From Treponema sp. UBA4307 (lineage in GTDB: Bacteria > Spirochaetota > Spirochaetia > Treponematales > Treponemataceae): a stretch of 64,000 nucleotides of DNA. Positions 1 to 9,137 of the stretch are shown one piece after another. The stretch lies in the NCBI GenBank assembly GCA_002394685.1, contig DGUP01000017.1:1-64000 (forward strand), written 5' to 3'. The position numbers and the translations under genes were made by a program. Under the pieces are notes generated by a model. That model saw only the letters and a list, made by a program, of their open reading frames with translations, did not search any database and was not told the origin of the DNA. Position 1 is the stretch's first letter, and each line of letters begins with the position of its first letter.

Positions 1-143
1 CCATTTCTATTGAACTTGAACTTAGGGAAAAAAATAAAGAGCTGGAAAGAATAAAAAAGTCAGAATCATATAAAATAGGTCTTTTTATTACATATATACC
101 AAGGAAACTGAAAAAACTAATAAAAAAAATTCTATATAAATGA
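1..143 (+). CDS. C-terminal end of a glycosyltransferase-like protein (partial)
   Basis: The reading frame enters from the left edge and stops at 141-143; about 46 residues are visible. They are Glu/Lys-rich (a short coiled coil) and end in a tail of the form SESYKIG-x-FIT-x-IPRKLKK. The same type of tail closes the glycosyltransferase at 180-1196, so this is probably the end of another family 2 transferase or a related surface-sugar enzyme. The catalytic part lies outside the window. Confidence 0.5.
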   Translation, partial: ISIELELREKNKELERIKKSESYKIGLFITYIPRKLKKLIKKILYK

Positions 144-179
144 TGTTTATAGGTTTAGAATAAAATAATAGAGGAGATA

Positions 180-1196
180 ATGAGTACCAGTACCATAAAT
201 TGTAATTGTAACGAAGTTGAAAAGTTAATTAAAATATCGGTTATTGTTCCCATCTATAATAAGGAAGATTATTTACAGGAATGCATTAAAAATATTGAGA
301 TTCAAACTTTTTTTAATGAAATTGAAGTAATTCTCATTAATGATGGTTCTAGTGATAATTCATTGGAAATAATTAATAATTTTGCTTCAAAGCACAATAA
401 TACAATTGTAATTGATCAGGAAAATCAGGGGGTTTCTGCAGCACGAAACAATGGAATAAAAGCCAGTAGAGGCGAATTTGTCTGTTTTTTAGATCCTGAT
501 GATTATTACCCTTATAAAAATACTCTTGAAAAGCTTTACTATGCAGCAACAACACATGGAATGTTAATTGCAGGAGGTTCATTTTCAGAATTAAAAAATA
601 AAAAACTAATAACAAAGTTCCAGAATGTATATAAAAAATACACTTTCAAAAAAGAAGGTGTAATAAAATATATAAATTATCAATTTGATTATGGCTATCA
701 CCGTTTTATATATAACAGAGAATTGCTTATAAAAAATAATATTTTTTTTCCTCCTTACATAAGATTTCAGGACCCGCCCTTTTTTGTAAAAGCGATGATT
801 ACTGCAGAACGGTTCTATGCAATTCCAGATATTACATACTGCTATCGGGTTGGTCACCAAAAATTAAACTGGTCAAAAGAAAGAATAAGTCACTTATTAC
901 AAGGTTTAACAGATGATTTACAAATGTCCAAAGAAAATTCCCTCTCAGATTTACATTGGCTCACGATTAGCCGTCTCTTTTCAGAATATAGAAAAATGAT
1001 AATCAAACATTATAAGGATAACGATATAATTTCCCTGCTGCAAAAATTCCAGAACCAAATAGATATAACTCTTTTACTTAACAAAAAAGATAATGTTTTC
1101 ATCGAGTTGAAAAATTTAATGATATCAAAGACATACAAAATAGGAAAAATAATTATCTGGCTACCAAAAAAGATCAAAAGGAGCTTCAAAAAATAA
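180..1196 (+). CDS. Glycosyltransferase family 2
   Basis: A 338-residue GT-A glycosyltransferase that would add a sugar from a nucleotide-sugar donor to a surface polysaccharide at the inner membrane. The N-terminus has the GT2 signature (SVIVPIYN near residue 20, NDGSSDNS at 54-61, the GVSAARNNGI segment near 85-95) and the metal-binding DPDD at 105-108. The C-terminus is basic and ends YKIGKIIIWLPKKIK, like the partial gene to its left. GAGGAG lies only three bases before the ATG, a tight spacing. The acceptor and donor cannot be read from the sequence. Confidence 0.85.
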   Translation: MSTSTINCNCNEVEKLIKISVIVPIYNKEDYLQECIKNIEIQTFFNEIEVILINDGSSDNSLEIINNFASKHNNTIVIDQENQGVSAARNNGIKASRGEFVCFLDPDDYYPYKNTLEKLYYAATTHGMLIAGGSFSELKNKKLITKFQNVYKKYTFKKEGVIKYINYQFDYGYHRFIYNRELLIKNNIFFPPYIRFQDPPFFVKAMITAERFYAIPDITYCYRVGHQKLNWSKERISHLLQGLTDDLQMSKENSLSDLHWLTISRLFSEYRKMIIKHYKDNDIISLLQKFQNQIDITLLLNKKDNVFIELKNLMISKTYKIGKIIIWLPKKIKRSFKK

Positions 1197-1396
1197 TTAA
1201 ACGTAGATTGATTACCAGGTATTAATTAATACTTAAGTTTCCATATTTACTTAGCAGTGTATAATAAAGTTTTGGTGAAAAAGCAGCAATGGCTTCACAT
1301 AATCGCCCCTGTTGTAAGTTTTGTATAAATGGCAGCAGGGGATGAAATTAAAAAAACAGGACTATATTTATCATCAAATAAGGAGTTATATTAATT
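1197..1396. other. Gene-free stretch with one strong hairpin
   Basis: No credible reading frame. The clearest structure is a 9-bp hairpin, CCCCTGTTG at 1306-1314 with CAGCAGGGG at 1333-1341. It has no T-run, so it is not a standard terminator. AAGGAG at 1380-1385 is a good ribosome-binding site for the broken gene that follows. This may be residue of deleted glycosyltransferase DNA. Confidence 0.4.
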
Positions 1397-1490
1397 ATGA
1401 AACCTGATACGATACTATTTTCTTTTCCGTAATAATGCCAACTTATAATAGAGCCTTTTGTATCTGCACAGAAATTGATTCCCTTATCTG
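1397..1490 (+). pseudogene. Frameshifted N-terminal remnant of a family 2 glycosyltransferase
   Basis: An ATG at 1397, preceded by AAGGAG, opens a frame reading MKPDTILFSFP and stop. One base shifted, the sequence continues FSVIMPTYNRAFCIC followed by EIDSLIC and stop. 'VIMPTYNRA' is the classical GT2 N-terminal strand and loop. The gene is therefore frameshifted and then cut off, with the rest of the catalytic domain missing. The following 1494-1886 frame may be the surviving 3' end of the same gene. Confidence 0.65.
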
Positions 1491-1493
1491 TTA

Positions 1494-1886
1494 ATGATAA
1501 AAAAAGTTGATTTTACAACAAATTCAAATTATCAGGATCAATCCGTTTTATATTTTAAAACAAACTCTCCTGAACTCATTATTACACCTGTAGAAAAAGG
1601 CGAATATCAAGTCAATATGCAGGTATATGAAATTGATAGTATTATTGCAGATAAAATAAATTCTCTTCATAACAATTATCAAAATCAAAAGAATAAACTC
1701 GATAGTGTAGAGAAGGATTTTAAAAAATTACATAGCAAGTATCAAGATCAAAAGGACAAAATCAATATTTTGGAGAAGAACTTAAAAAGTTTACATAATA
1801 GTTTCTCCTGGAAGATAACAAAACCTGTAAGATTCATAGGTAAGATCTTGAGAAAAATTTTGAAACACAAAAAAAGAGAGGTTTAA
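1494..1886 (+). CDS. Coiled-coil C-terminal fragment of a glycosyltransferase or methyltransferase-type surface-sugar protein
   Basis: 130 residues. Residues 1-45 look like the end of a beta domain, residues about 50-105 are a heptad-like coiled coil (repeats of KxxxLxxxYQxQKxK), and the tail is SFSWKITKPVRFIGK. The 'SWKxTKPLR' tail after a coiled coil is common at the C-terminus of O-antigen biosynthesis enzymes. No catalytic domain is present and there is no good ribosome-binding site, so it is probably the 3' remnant of the broken gene at 1397. Expression as a protein is doubtful. Confidence 0.4.
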   Translation: MIKKVDFTTNSNYQDQSVLYFKTNSPELIITPVEKGEYQVNMQVYEIDSIIADKINSLHNNYQNQKNKLDSVEKDFKKLHSKYQDQKDKINILEKNLKSLHNSFSWKITKPVRFIGKILRKILKHKKREV

Positions 1887-1898
1887 TATTCCTCTCTT
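1874..1898 (-). terminator. Intrinsic terminator of the wzx-rml operon
   Basis: AAGAGAGG (1874-1881) and CCTCTCTT (1891-1898) form a perfect 8-bp stem. On the minus strand it is followed by a T-run, so it ends transcription coming from rmlD. A second, weaker hairpin with a GCAGAAT stem overlaps the last rmlD codons at 1923-1956. Confidence 0.75.
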
Positions 1899-1937
1899 AC
1901 AATGACATTTGTTAGCTATAAAAGGCAGAATAGAAAA

Positions 1938-2825
1938 TTATTTTTCAATTCTGCTTTTATCAAATAACTGGCCGCTCAGAAAAATGTGCAGACTATCCTT
2001 CCAGTCAGGTAATTTCAAATCCAGGGCTTTTTGGATTTTATCTTTTGAAAGTACGGAATATGCCGGACGTTTTGCCGGTGTAGGATATTCCTTTGTTGTA
2101 CAAGGGGTTACTATGCAGTTTGGATTCTGAATTAAACCACATTCTGCAGCCTGCTTTTTTATCTCATTTGTAAAATCCCACCAGGTAATTTCTCCCAAAT
2201 CTGTACAATGATAAATACCATATTCTACGTTCCCTTTATCAATAATTGTAAGAATTACCTTTGCAAGATCACCTGCGAAAGTCGGAGACCCCTTCTGGTC
2301 ATTAACAACTGAGACAGAATCCCTCATGTTCATTGCACGAATCATTGTATATACAAAGTTTTTACCAGCCCATCCGTAGAGCCAGGCAGTTCTTAGAATG
2401 TAGTATTTATCTGTGTTTTCTATAACAGCCTTTTCGCCAGCGGCTTTTGTTTTTCCATATACTCCCAGAGGTGAAACAGACATTTCCTCGCTTAATGGAC
2501 TTGCTGCGGTTCCATCAAAAACATAATCTGTGCTTATATGAATTAATGTTGCACCAATCTTTTTTGAAAGTGCTGCAATAACAGCAGGGCCTTGAACGTT
2601 CAATTTTTCTGCCATATCAAAATCACTTTCAGCTTTGTCTACAGCAGTGTAAGCTGCACAATTGATTATAAAATCAATTTGTTTGTCTTTTACGAAATCT
2701 TCACATGCCTGGGAATTAGTAAAATCAACATCTCTATCTGTTCCAACAAAATCAATTTTATTTTCTTCAAGCTGTCTTGCAATTTCGCTTCCCAGCATGC
2801 CTTTGCAGCCAATTAACCAAATCAT
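1938..2825 (-). CDS. rmlD: dTDP-4-dehydrorhamnose reductase
   Basis: Last enzyme of dTDP-L-rhamnose synthesis: reduces dTDP-4-keto-L-rhamnose with NAD(P)H. 295 residues, normal for the family. It is an extended SDR with GCKGMLG at 6-12 (dinucleotide binding), STDYVFDG at 98-105 and the catalytic Y123-x3-K127 in VYGKTKAAGE. It is the last gene of the minus-strand operon wzx-rmlA-rmlC-rmlB-rmlD, three bases after rmlB, and is followed by the terminator at 1874-1898. Confidence 0.95.
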   Translation of the reverse strand: MIWLIGCKGMLGSEIARQLEENKIDFVGTDRDVDFTNSQACEDFVKDKQIDFIINCAAYTAVDKAESDFDMAEKLNVQGPAVIAALSKKIGATLIHISTDYVFDGTAASPLSEEMSVSPLGVYGKTKAAGEKAVIENTDKYYILRTAWLYGWAGKNFVYTMIRAMNMRDSVSVVNDQKGSPTFAGDLAKVILTIIDKGNVEYGIYHCTDLGEITWWDFTNEIKKQAAECGLIQNPNCIVTPCTTKEYPTPAKRPAYSVLSKDKIQKALDLKLPDWKDSLHIFLSGQLFDKSRIEK

Positions 2826-2828
2826 TGT

Positions 2829-3974
2829 TTATCTCCCAAGTTCCTTGTAGTTCTTTTGAATCCAGTCTTTATAAGCGCCTGTTTTAATATGCTCAACCCA
2901 TTCATTATTTTTAAGATACCATTTTATAGTTGAAAGAAGGCCTTCTTCAAAAGTCATTTTTCTTTCCCAGCCTAATTGCTTTTTTGCTTTTGTACAGTCA
3001 ATGGCATACCGGCGGTCATGTCCTGGACGATCTTTTACATAAGTAATGCTCTTTCTTACAGTTTCAGGATTTTTTCCTAATTCTTTTGAAGTTAAGTCAA
3101 TAACTGTATTTAAGAGTTTAATATTTTCCCATTCATTTTCTCCGCCTAAATTCCATTTTTCACCGGCCGGCGATTGATTTATAATCTGCCAAACTCCACG
3201 GTTGTGGTCTTCAACATAAATCCAGTCCCGAATGTTTTTTCCATCTCCATATACTGGGAGTGATTTTTCGTCTTTGATATTTGAAATCATAAGGGGCAGC
3301 AGTTTTTCTGGAAACTGATAAGGGCCATAGTTATTTGTACAATTTGATAAAGTAACCGGCAGACCGTATGTATGGTAATAGGCCATTACAAGATGATCTG
3401 AACTGGCCTTGCTGGATGAATAAGGTGACCGGGGATCATAAGGTGTTGTTTCAACAAAATAACCTGTTTCTCCCAGACTTCCATAAACTTCATCAGTTGA
3501 AATATGATGAAAGAGGACATCTTCTCTAGGAGTGTCCAGTGAAACTTTCCAATAGTTTCTTGCTGTATCAAGAAGAGTAAAAGTACCAATTACATTTGTC
3601 TTTATGAAAGCTTCTGGACCGAGAATTGAACGGTCAACATGACTTTCTGCTGCGAAATGAACAACAGTATCAATATCGTATTGCTTAAAGATTCTTTCAA
3701 TTTCCTGACGATTACAGATATCAACTTTTTCAAAGAAATATCTTCTTTTTGATTCTTCAACGCCGGCACCATATTTTGCATCGATATCCTTAAGGCTTTC
3801 AGCATTTCCTGCATAAGTCAGGCAGTCAACATTGATAATGCGTCCCTGAAAATTAGAATCTGTAAAGGAGGCTCCCCCTGCTGTACTTTCTCCAAACAGA
3901 TAGTGAATAAAGTTGCAGCCAATAAATCCGCAGCCTCCTGTAACAAGGATATTTGTTAATTTTCTTTTTGTCAT
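2829..3974 (-). CDS. rmlB: dTDP-glucose 4,6-dehydratase
   Basis: Second step of dTDP-rhamnose synthesis (dTDP-glucose to the 4-keto-6-deoxy sugar, NAD-dependent). The start chosen is the ATG at 3974, one base after the rmlC stop, because GGAGAG precedes it at the right distance; a longer frame to 4019 would overlap rmlC. 381 residues, somewhat longer than usual because of an insert at about 28-44. Motifs: GGCGFIG near 13-19, STDEVYGS at 159-166 with the catalytic Asp-Glu, and YSSSK at 185-189. A second, broken copy lies at 17755-18294. Confidence 0.95.
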   Translation of the reverse strand: MTKRKLTNILVTGGCGFIGCNFIHYLFGESTAGGASFTDSNFQGRIINVDCLTYAGNAESLKDIDAKYGAGVEESKRRYFFEKVDICNRQEIERIFKQYDIDTVVHFAAESHVDRSILGPEAFIKTNVIGTFTLLDTARNYWKVSLDTPREDVLFHHISTDEVYGSLGETGYFVETTPYDPRSPYSSSKASSDHLVMAYYHTYGLPVTLSNCTNNYGPYQFPEKLLPLMISNIKDEKSLPVYGDGKNIRDWIYVEDHNRGVWQIINQSPAGEKWNLGGENEWENIKLLNTVIDLTSKELGKNPETVRKSITYVKDRPGHDRRYAIDCTKAKKQLGWERKMTFEEGLLSTIKWYLKNNEWVEHIKTGAYKDWIQKNYKELGR

Positions 3975-3975
3975 T

Positions 3976-4575
3976 TCACTCTCCAATCCATTTTGCATTT
4001 GAATCAAAATAACTGCCATTTACATCAAAGGCCGGATGTTTGCCATCTTTTTCTGAAAGAAGTGGACTAATATCAGGTGCAACTGAAGCCCAATCTATTC
4101 CAATTGTCGGGTCGTTCCACATGAGGCCGCCTTCTCCCTGAGGATCATAAAAATCCGTACACTTGTAAGCAAAAACTGCTGAATCAGACAGAACATAAAA
4201 TCCGTGAGCAAAACCTTCTGGAATGTAGAACTGATTTTGCTTTTCTGAATCTAGAATAACACCATAATATTTTCCAAATGAAGGTGAACCTTTTCTTAAA
4301 TCTACTGCAACATCATAAACTTGTCCCGATACCGCCCGAACCAGTTTTCCTTGTGGATGTCTTGTTTGAAAATGCAGACCTCTCAAAACTCCTTTTGTTG
4401 AAGATGACTGATTATCCTGAACAAATTTTATTTTCAATCCTGCTTCAAAAAAATCTTTTTCAGAATAGACTTCAAAAAAATAACCTCTTTTATCACCAAA
4501 AACTTTGGGCTGAATTTCATAAAGTCCTGGAATTTCAATGTTTCCAGATTTGCATTTCTTAAAATCAAATGGCAT
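3976..4575 (-). CDS. rmlC: dTDP-4-dehydrorhamnose 3,5-epimerase
   Basis: Third-step epimerase of the rhamnose pathway, a cupin. 199 residues. RGLHFQ near 65-70 carries the catalytic His68, and YIPEGFAHGFYV is the typical cupin strand. AGGAAG sits seven bases before the ATG. It lies between rmlA and rmlB with the usual close spacing, so it is co-transcribed. Confidence 0.95.
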   Translation of the reverse strand: MPFDFKKCKSGNIEIPGLYEIQPKVFGDKRGYFFEVYSEKDFFEAGLKIKFVQDNQSSSTKGVLRGLHFQTRHPQGKLVRAVSGQVYDVAVDLRKGSPSFGKYYGVILDSEKQNQFYIPEGFAHGFYVLSDSAVFAYKCTDFYDPQGEGGLMWNDPTIGIDWASVAPDISPLLSEKDGKHPAFDVNGSYFDSNAKWIGE

Positions 4576-4592
4576 AAATTACTTCCTGTTGT

Positions 4593-5468
4593 TTATTTTT
4601 CTGCAATATATTTGAGATAAGCACCATAGTCTGTTTTATAACCTTCTGCAAGAGTCAGCATTTGTTCTTTTGACAGCCAGCCCTGGTTAAAGGCAATTTC
4701 TTCTATACAACTTACATACATTCCCTGACGCTTTTCAATTGTTGCAATAAAGTTAGAAGCTTCCAGAAGTCCATCGTAAGTTCCTGTGTCCAGCCAGGCC
4801 ATACCGCGGCCAAGTAGTTCTACAGAGAGAGAACCTCTTTCCAGATAAGTGTTGTTTACTGCTGTAATTTCAATTTCTCCCCGGGCGCTGGGTTTAATTT
4901 CTGAGGCAATCTTTACTACATCATTGTTGTAAAAATAAAGACCTGGAACTGCGTAGTTAGATTTTGGTTTTGCAGGTTTTTCTTCGATTCCTAAAACTTT
5001 TCCTTCTGAATTAAATTCTACTACTCCATAGGCTGTTGGATCTTTTACCATGTAACCAAAGATTACTGCATCTGAGGTTTTTGATTCTATTTTGTGGACA
5101 GCCTTTTTTAAGGTCTGTGTAAAAGACTGGCCGTAGAAAATATTGTCTCCCAGTACAAGGGCAACATCATCATTACCAATAAAATCTTTACCTACAATAA
5201 AAGCATCTGCAAGACCTCTTGGCTGCTCCTGAACGGCGTAAGAAAAATTCATTCCAAGCCATTTGCCGTCGCTAAAAAGTTCTTTAAAAAGCCCAATGTC
5301 TCTTGGTGTGGAAATAATCAGCACATCCCGTATACCTGCCAGCATGAGGCAGCTCAGCGGATAGTAAATCATTGGCTTGTCGTAAAGAGGTAATATTTGT
5401 TTTGATATAGCTTTTGTGATGGGGTAAAGCCTTGTTCCCGACCCACCGGCGAGTATGATACCTTTCAT
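4593..5468 (-). CDS. rmlA: Glucose-1-phosphate thymidylyltransferase
   Basis: Makes dTDP-glucose from glucose-1-phosphate and dTTP, the entry step to dTDP-rhamnose. 291 residues, the standard length. The N-terminal pyrophosphorylase motif GGSGTRLYPIT with the following KAISKQ is intact, as are VLGDNIFYG and the EEKP segment. A good AGGAGG precedes the ATG. It lies 55 bases after wzx on the same strand. The donor made here could also feed rhamnosylation of elongation factor P (see efp). Confidence 0.95.
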   Translation of the reverse strand: MKGIILAGGSGTRLYPITKAISKQILPLYDKPMIYYPLSCLMLAGIRDVLIISTPRDIGLFKELFSDGKWLGMNFSYAVQEQPRGLADAFIVGKDFIGNDDVALVLGDNIFYGQSFTQTLKKAVHKIESKTSDAVIFGYMVKDPTAYGVVEFNSEGKVLGIEEKPAKPKSNYAVPGLYFYNNDVVKIASEIKPSARGEIEITAVNNTYLERGSLSVELLGRGMAWLDTGTYDGLLEASNFIATIEKRQGMYVSCIEEIAFNQGWLSKEQMLTLAEGYKTDYGAYLKYIAEK

Positions 5469-5523
5469 TTTGAATCCTCCTTTTTAATAACAAAAAAAAG
5501 TATAAAAAGTTAATGAATAATAT

Positions 5524-7032
5524 TTATTTTCCTGTAAATTTGCTTCTCATTTTTTTTATTATATTCAGATTTAACACTAATTGCATAATTGAATCTTTCA
5601 TAACAAGCAGAAGAACAAAATAGATTATTATTCCTCCAATTATTTGAATTGCAAGAAGGGGCAGATTTGGAAGATTTACAAACCTGTCAATTAAACAGAG
5701 ATATGAAAACATTACAATTCCTGCAATTAGTTTTTTGTAAAGGGCAGAAATTAATTTCTTTAAGGAATAATAACCATGGCATCTGCTGAAGAATAACATA
5801 GTAATAATTATTTCAGCGATGATTGAACCAATTGCAGCCCCGAAGGCCTTGAACCTTGGAATGAGGAAGATATTGGCTACGAGATTACAAGTTGCTCCAA
5901 TTATTAAATAAAGAGAGCTTTCAATTTGTTTTCCTGCAGGAGCATAATAAAGAGAGCCCAAACAGTTACTTATTCCGATGATTAAAACAATAGGGCTCAG
6001 AATATAGATTAAAGTGGTAACCTGTTCATATCCTGGGCCAAAAAAGAAAGGTACAAAGTTTTTTATAACACCAGTTAATCCAAAACAGCAGCCGATTCCA
6101 ATAAGCAAAACAAAATTTATGGACTTGTCTATACGTTCTTTTATTTCTTCAGTCTTATTTTGGGCAAACAGATAGGAAATTCTTGACCCCATTACACCAT
6201 TGAGTGAACCGAAAACAAATACTTTTACAATGTTTAAGATTTTATTGGCTTGTTCATAGTAACCGTTCTGAGCTTCTTCTTTTGTAATTAATCCAATTAA
6301 AGTTTTATCCAGAACCGTGTAAATGGATGTTGCAATTGTAGGAATAAAAAAAATCAATGTCCCTTTTAAATGGCGGAAGATTTTTAATTCCCGAAATTTT
6401 ACTTTTACCAGGAACTTTTTCAGTGTGAACCACATGGAAATTGATCCAAGTAAACCAAATGCAGAATTAATAAGAATAAATTTATATAAGTCCTCTGTTT
6501 TTTTAACAAGAGTAAGAATCATCACAATGCCAATGATTTTTACAATAGTGTTTTTGAGAATAGTATATTTGAACTGTTCGAGTCCTGCATAAAACCAGCT
6601 GATATTGAAAATTGAATTAATAATTCCCAGGGTTAGGATTAGATAGTAAATTTTATATTGGTTTGTAAAAAGAATCAGCAGAAACCATCCTGCCATAGTT
6701 ATTGAGGATGTAATTATTATCAAGAATTCAACTTCCCAGAAAACCCTGCTTAAATTCTGTATGTTGTCTCTATTTCTTGCAATTTCTCTTCCACCATAAC
6801 TGGCAGCACCTAAAACCGAAAACATTACAAAAAAAGTTTGAATCGAGCATACAAAACTGTTAACTCCAATCTGCTCTGCTCCAAGAACTCTGGAAAGGTA
6901 AGGAGTTGTAATAAAAGGTGTAATAACGCAAAGAACTTCGTACAGGGTATTAAGAAAAAAATTCTTTTTAACATTAGGTGTATTTTTTGAGCTCTCTGTT
7001 TTATTGTCTGTTTCAGTCTTTTCTAAACTCAT
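5524..7032 (-). CDS. wzx: Polysaccharide flippase (Wzx / MOP superfamily)
   Basis: 502 residues with about 12-14 hydrophobic segments after a short charged N-terminus, and the family features TTPYLSRVLGAEQIG near 40 and GGREIARNR near 80. It would flip lipid-linked sugar units across the inner membrane. It heads the rml operon. TATAAT at 7040-7045 lies seven bases before the ATG and there is no Shine-Dalgarno sequence, so the transcript is probably leaderless. Its 5' end lies back to back with the glycosyltransferase at 7103. Confidence 0.88.
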   Translation of the reverse strand: MSLEKTETDNKTESSKNTPNVKKNFFLNTLYEVLCVITPFITTPYLSRVLGAEQIGVNSFVCSIQTFFVMFSVLGAASYGGREIARNRDNIQNLSRVFWEVEFLIIITSSITMAGWFLLILFTNQYKIYYLILTLGIINSIFNISWFYAGLEQFKYTILKNTIVKIIGIVMILTLVKKTEDLYKFILINSAFGLLGSISMWFTLKKFLVKVKFRELKIFRHLKGTLIFFIPTIATSIYTVLDKTLIGLITKEEAQNGYYEQANKILNIVKVFVFGSLNGVMGSRISYLFAQNKTEEIKERIDKSINFVLLIGIGCCFGLTGVIKNFVPFFFGPGYEQVTTLIYILSPIVLIIGISNCLGSLYYAPAGKQIESSLYLIIGATCNLVANIFLIPRFKAFGAAIGSIIAEIIITMLFFSRCHGYYSLKKLISALYKKLIAGIVMFSYLCLIDRFVNLPNLPLLAIQIIGGIIIYFVLLLVMKDSIMQLVLNLNIIKKMRSKFTGK

Positions 7033-7102
7033 ATCTTACATTATATTAAAAAAAAATATTTTATTCGATATTAATATGGAATATTTCCATGTTGGAGATT
7101 TA

Positions 7103-8041
7103 ATGCGTAAAAATTTAATTTCTATCATAATCCCAGTATATAATGTTTCTAAGTATTTACCTCAGTGTCTGGATTCTGTGATTAATCAGACTTATGAAAA
7201 TATTGAAATAATAATTGTAAATGATGGTTCAACAGATAATTCTCTTGAAATTTGTGAAAAGTATAGATCACAGGATTCAAGAATTAAGATTATCGATAAG
7301 AAAAATGAAGGATTATCTTCTGCAAGAAATGCAGGCATAAAGGCAGCTTCCTGTGAGTGGATAAGTTTTGTTGACTCTGATGATTACATAGATCTGAATA
7401 CTTATGAAATAGCACTTAACACGGCTCTCGAAAAGAATGCAAAACTTGTACAATGGAATTTGATTCATTTTACAGAAACAAAGACAATTCCTGAAGTGAA
7501 TTCAATTAATGAAGGATTTGTTGATTTGACAGAGAATAATGAATTGTCATGGATTTTTAATACAGTGTATACAAAACTGATTCACAGAGATTTATTTGAT
7601 AAATTTGAATCTCCATTTGTTGACGGCCTGACAATTGTTGAAGATTTATGTTTTAGTTACAGGCTTTTTAATAGAGCAGGAAAATTTTACTATCTGGATA
7701 AAAATTTCTATCATTATCGTATAAGAGAAGATTCTATTATGCATTGCATGGGAGAAGTTGCTCTTGATAATGCTGTAACAGAACTAAAGAAACTTGAAAA
7801 TGAAATAAAAGTCAGTAAAAAGCAAATGCTAATTAATAGTATGAGATTGCGCAAAATTGAAGTAAGAAATAATTATATACATTCTTTGACTGTTCCTAAT
7901 CCTAAAAAATTCAGAAAAAACTTCAAGGAGACAAATCCATATTTTCTTAAACACGGGAAAATTTATATAGCGGCGATTTTAGGATTTGATTTTATTGTAA
8001 AATTTGTAAAGACAAGAAATCATAAAAAAAGAAAAATATAG
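7103..8041 (+). CDS. Glycosyltransferase family 2
   Basis: 312 residues. The start at 7103 is chosen because GGAG lies about six bases upstream and the protein then begins directly with the GT2 fold (MRKNLISIIIPVYN). The frame is open further upstream into wzx on the other strand, but that extension has no support. Motifs: NDGSTDNSLEI, LSSARNAGI and the metal-binding VDSDDYID. Likely role: inner-membrane sugar transfer in surface polysaccharide assembly. It is followed after 32 bases by the GT8 gene. Confidence 0.88.
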   Translation: MRKNLISIIIPVYNVSKYLPQCLDSVINQTYENIEIIIVNDGSTDNSLEICEKYRSQDSRIKIIDKKNEGLSSARNAGIKAASCEWISFVDSDDYIDLNTYEIALNTALEKNAKLVQWNLIHFTETKTIPEVNSINEGFVDLTENNELSWIFNTVYTKLIHRDLFDKFESPFVDGLTIVEDLCFSYRLFNRAGKFYYLDKNFYHYRIREDSIMHCMGEVALDNAVTELKKLENEIKVSKKQMLINSMRLRKIEVRNNYIHSLTVPNPKKFRKNFKETNPYFLKHGKIYIAAILGFDFIVKFVKTRNHKKRKI

Positions 8042-8073
8042 TACGCAACAAAAAATACTACGGAGAACAATAA

Positions 8074-9102
8074 ATGAATCATATTGTATTTTGTTTTAGT
8101 AAAAACTGGTTGAAATATTGTAAAACTTTAATTGCATCTATTATTTTTTTTAACGGTCCTGAGTTTTCTTTTCATATTATTGGAAAGGGCTTTAATGAAG
8201 CTGATATTAACGAGTTGAAATCAGTTGCTGGTGGTTGTGATGTTATATATCATGAATTGTCAGAAGAACATAAAGAAAACTTTATTTTACGTTCAACAGA
8301 TCATATTACCATAGAATCTTATTATCGATTTTTTGTTTCCCAACTTCTGCCTGATGATATTGATAAGGTTTTATATCTTGATGTTGATATTATTTGTACT
8401 GGTAAAATTAAAGATTTATTCAATGAAGATTTAGGTTCAAATATTTTGGGTATGGTAGGGGACTGTGTTTATAATGATGTACGAAACTTCAACCGGCTGC
8501 CATATGAAAAGGAATACAATTATTACAATTCCGGGGTTATACTTTTTAACTTAAAACTTTTTCGTGAAGAAAAATGTATGAATAAGTTAATTGATTTTGT
8601 TTTAACAAATCCTGAAAAATGTATTTATCATGATCAGGATGCTATAAACTATGTACTTAAGGATCAAATAAAAACTATAGACTGGTCTTACAATGTGCAA
8701 AAGTATTTCTGGTTTGTTTCATATTGGTTAAAACCAGAAACATTACCAATAAGAATGTTTGGACAAGATTATATAAAAAAAGAATACTGGAACAGCCTAT
8801 ATGAAGGGGTCAAGAATCCAAAACTTGTTCATTTTACTGCTATGGATAAACCCTGGAAAACTGATTACTATCCTATCTATACTAAAGTATGGAGATATTT
8901 CTTCTATAATTTTGCAGGTGGCAGTAAAAAGGATTTGGAAAAACCTAAATTATCTAAAATGCAAACAATAAAGAATTTTCTTAAATTTTTCCTAGGGAGA
9001 AGAACTCCTGTAAAAAAACTTGAATATCCAGAAGAGTTTCATAAACAGGAAGAATCTTTACTTGATGTAATACAAAGAAAATCACTGAATTTTGACCTGT
9101 AA
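8074..9102 (+). CDS. Glycosyltransferase family 8 (LPS galactosyl/glucosyltransferase type)
   Basis: 342 residues. The GT8 fold is recognised by RFFVSQLLPD near 85-94, the DVD metal site at 103-105 (YLDVDIICTGKI), the YYNSGVILFNLKLF segment and HDQDAINYVL. It probably adds a hexose to a lipid-linked or core oligosaccharide. CGGAG precedes the ATG. It pairs with the upstream GT2 gene in a short plus-strand operon. Confidence 0.88.
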   Translation: MNHIVFCFSKNWLKYCKTLIASIIFFNGPEFSFHIIGKGFNEADINELKSVAGGCDVIYHELSEEHKENFILRSTDHITIESYYRFFVSQLLPDDIDKVLYLDVDIICTGKIKDLFNEDLGSNILGMVGDCVYNDVRNFNRLPYEKEYNYYNSGVILFNLKLFREEKCMNKLIDFVLTNPEKCIYHDQDAINYVLKDQIKTIDWSYNVQKYFWFVSYWLKPETLPIRMFGQDYIKKEYWNSLYEGVKNPKLVHFTAMDKPWKTDYYPIYTKVWRYFFYNFAGGSKKDLEKPKLSKMQTIKNFLKFFLGRRTPVKKLEYPEEFHKQEESLLDVIQRKSLNFDL

Positions 9103-9137
9103 TAGAAACTTTTATATTTCTATGATAATATTATTTC

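Noticed and set aside
3975..4019. Longer rmlB start at 4019
   Set aside because: It overlaps rmlC and adds 15 residues without family similarity; the ATG at 3974 has GGAGAG.
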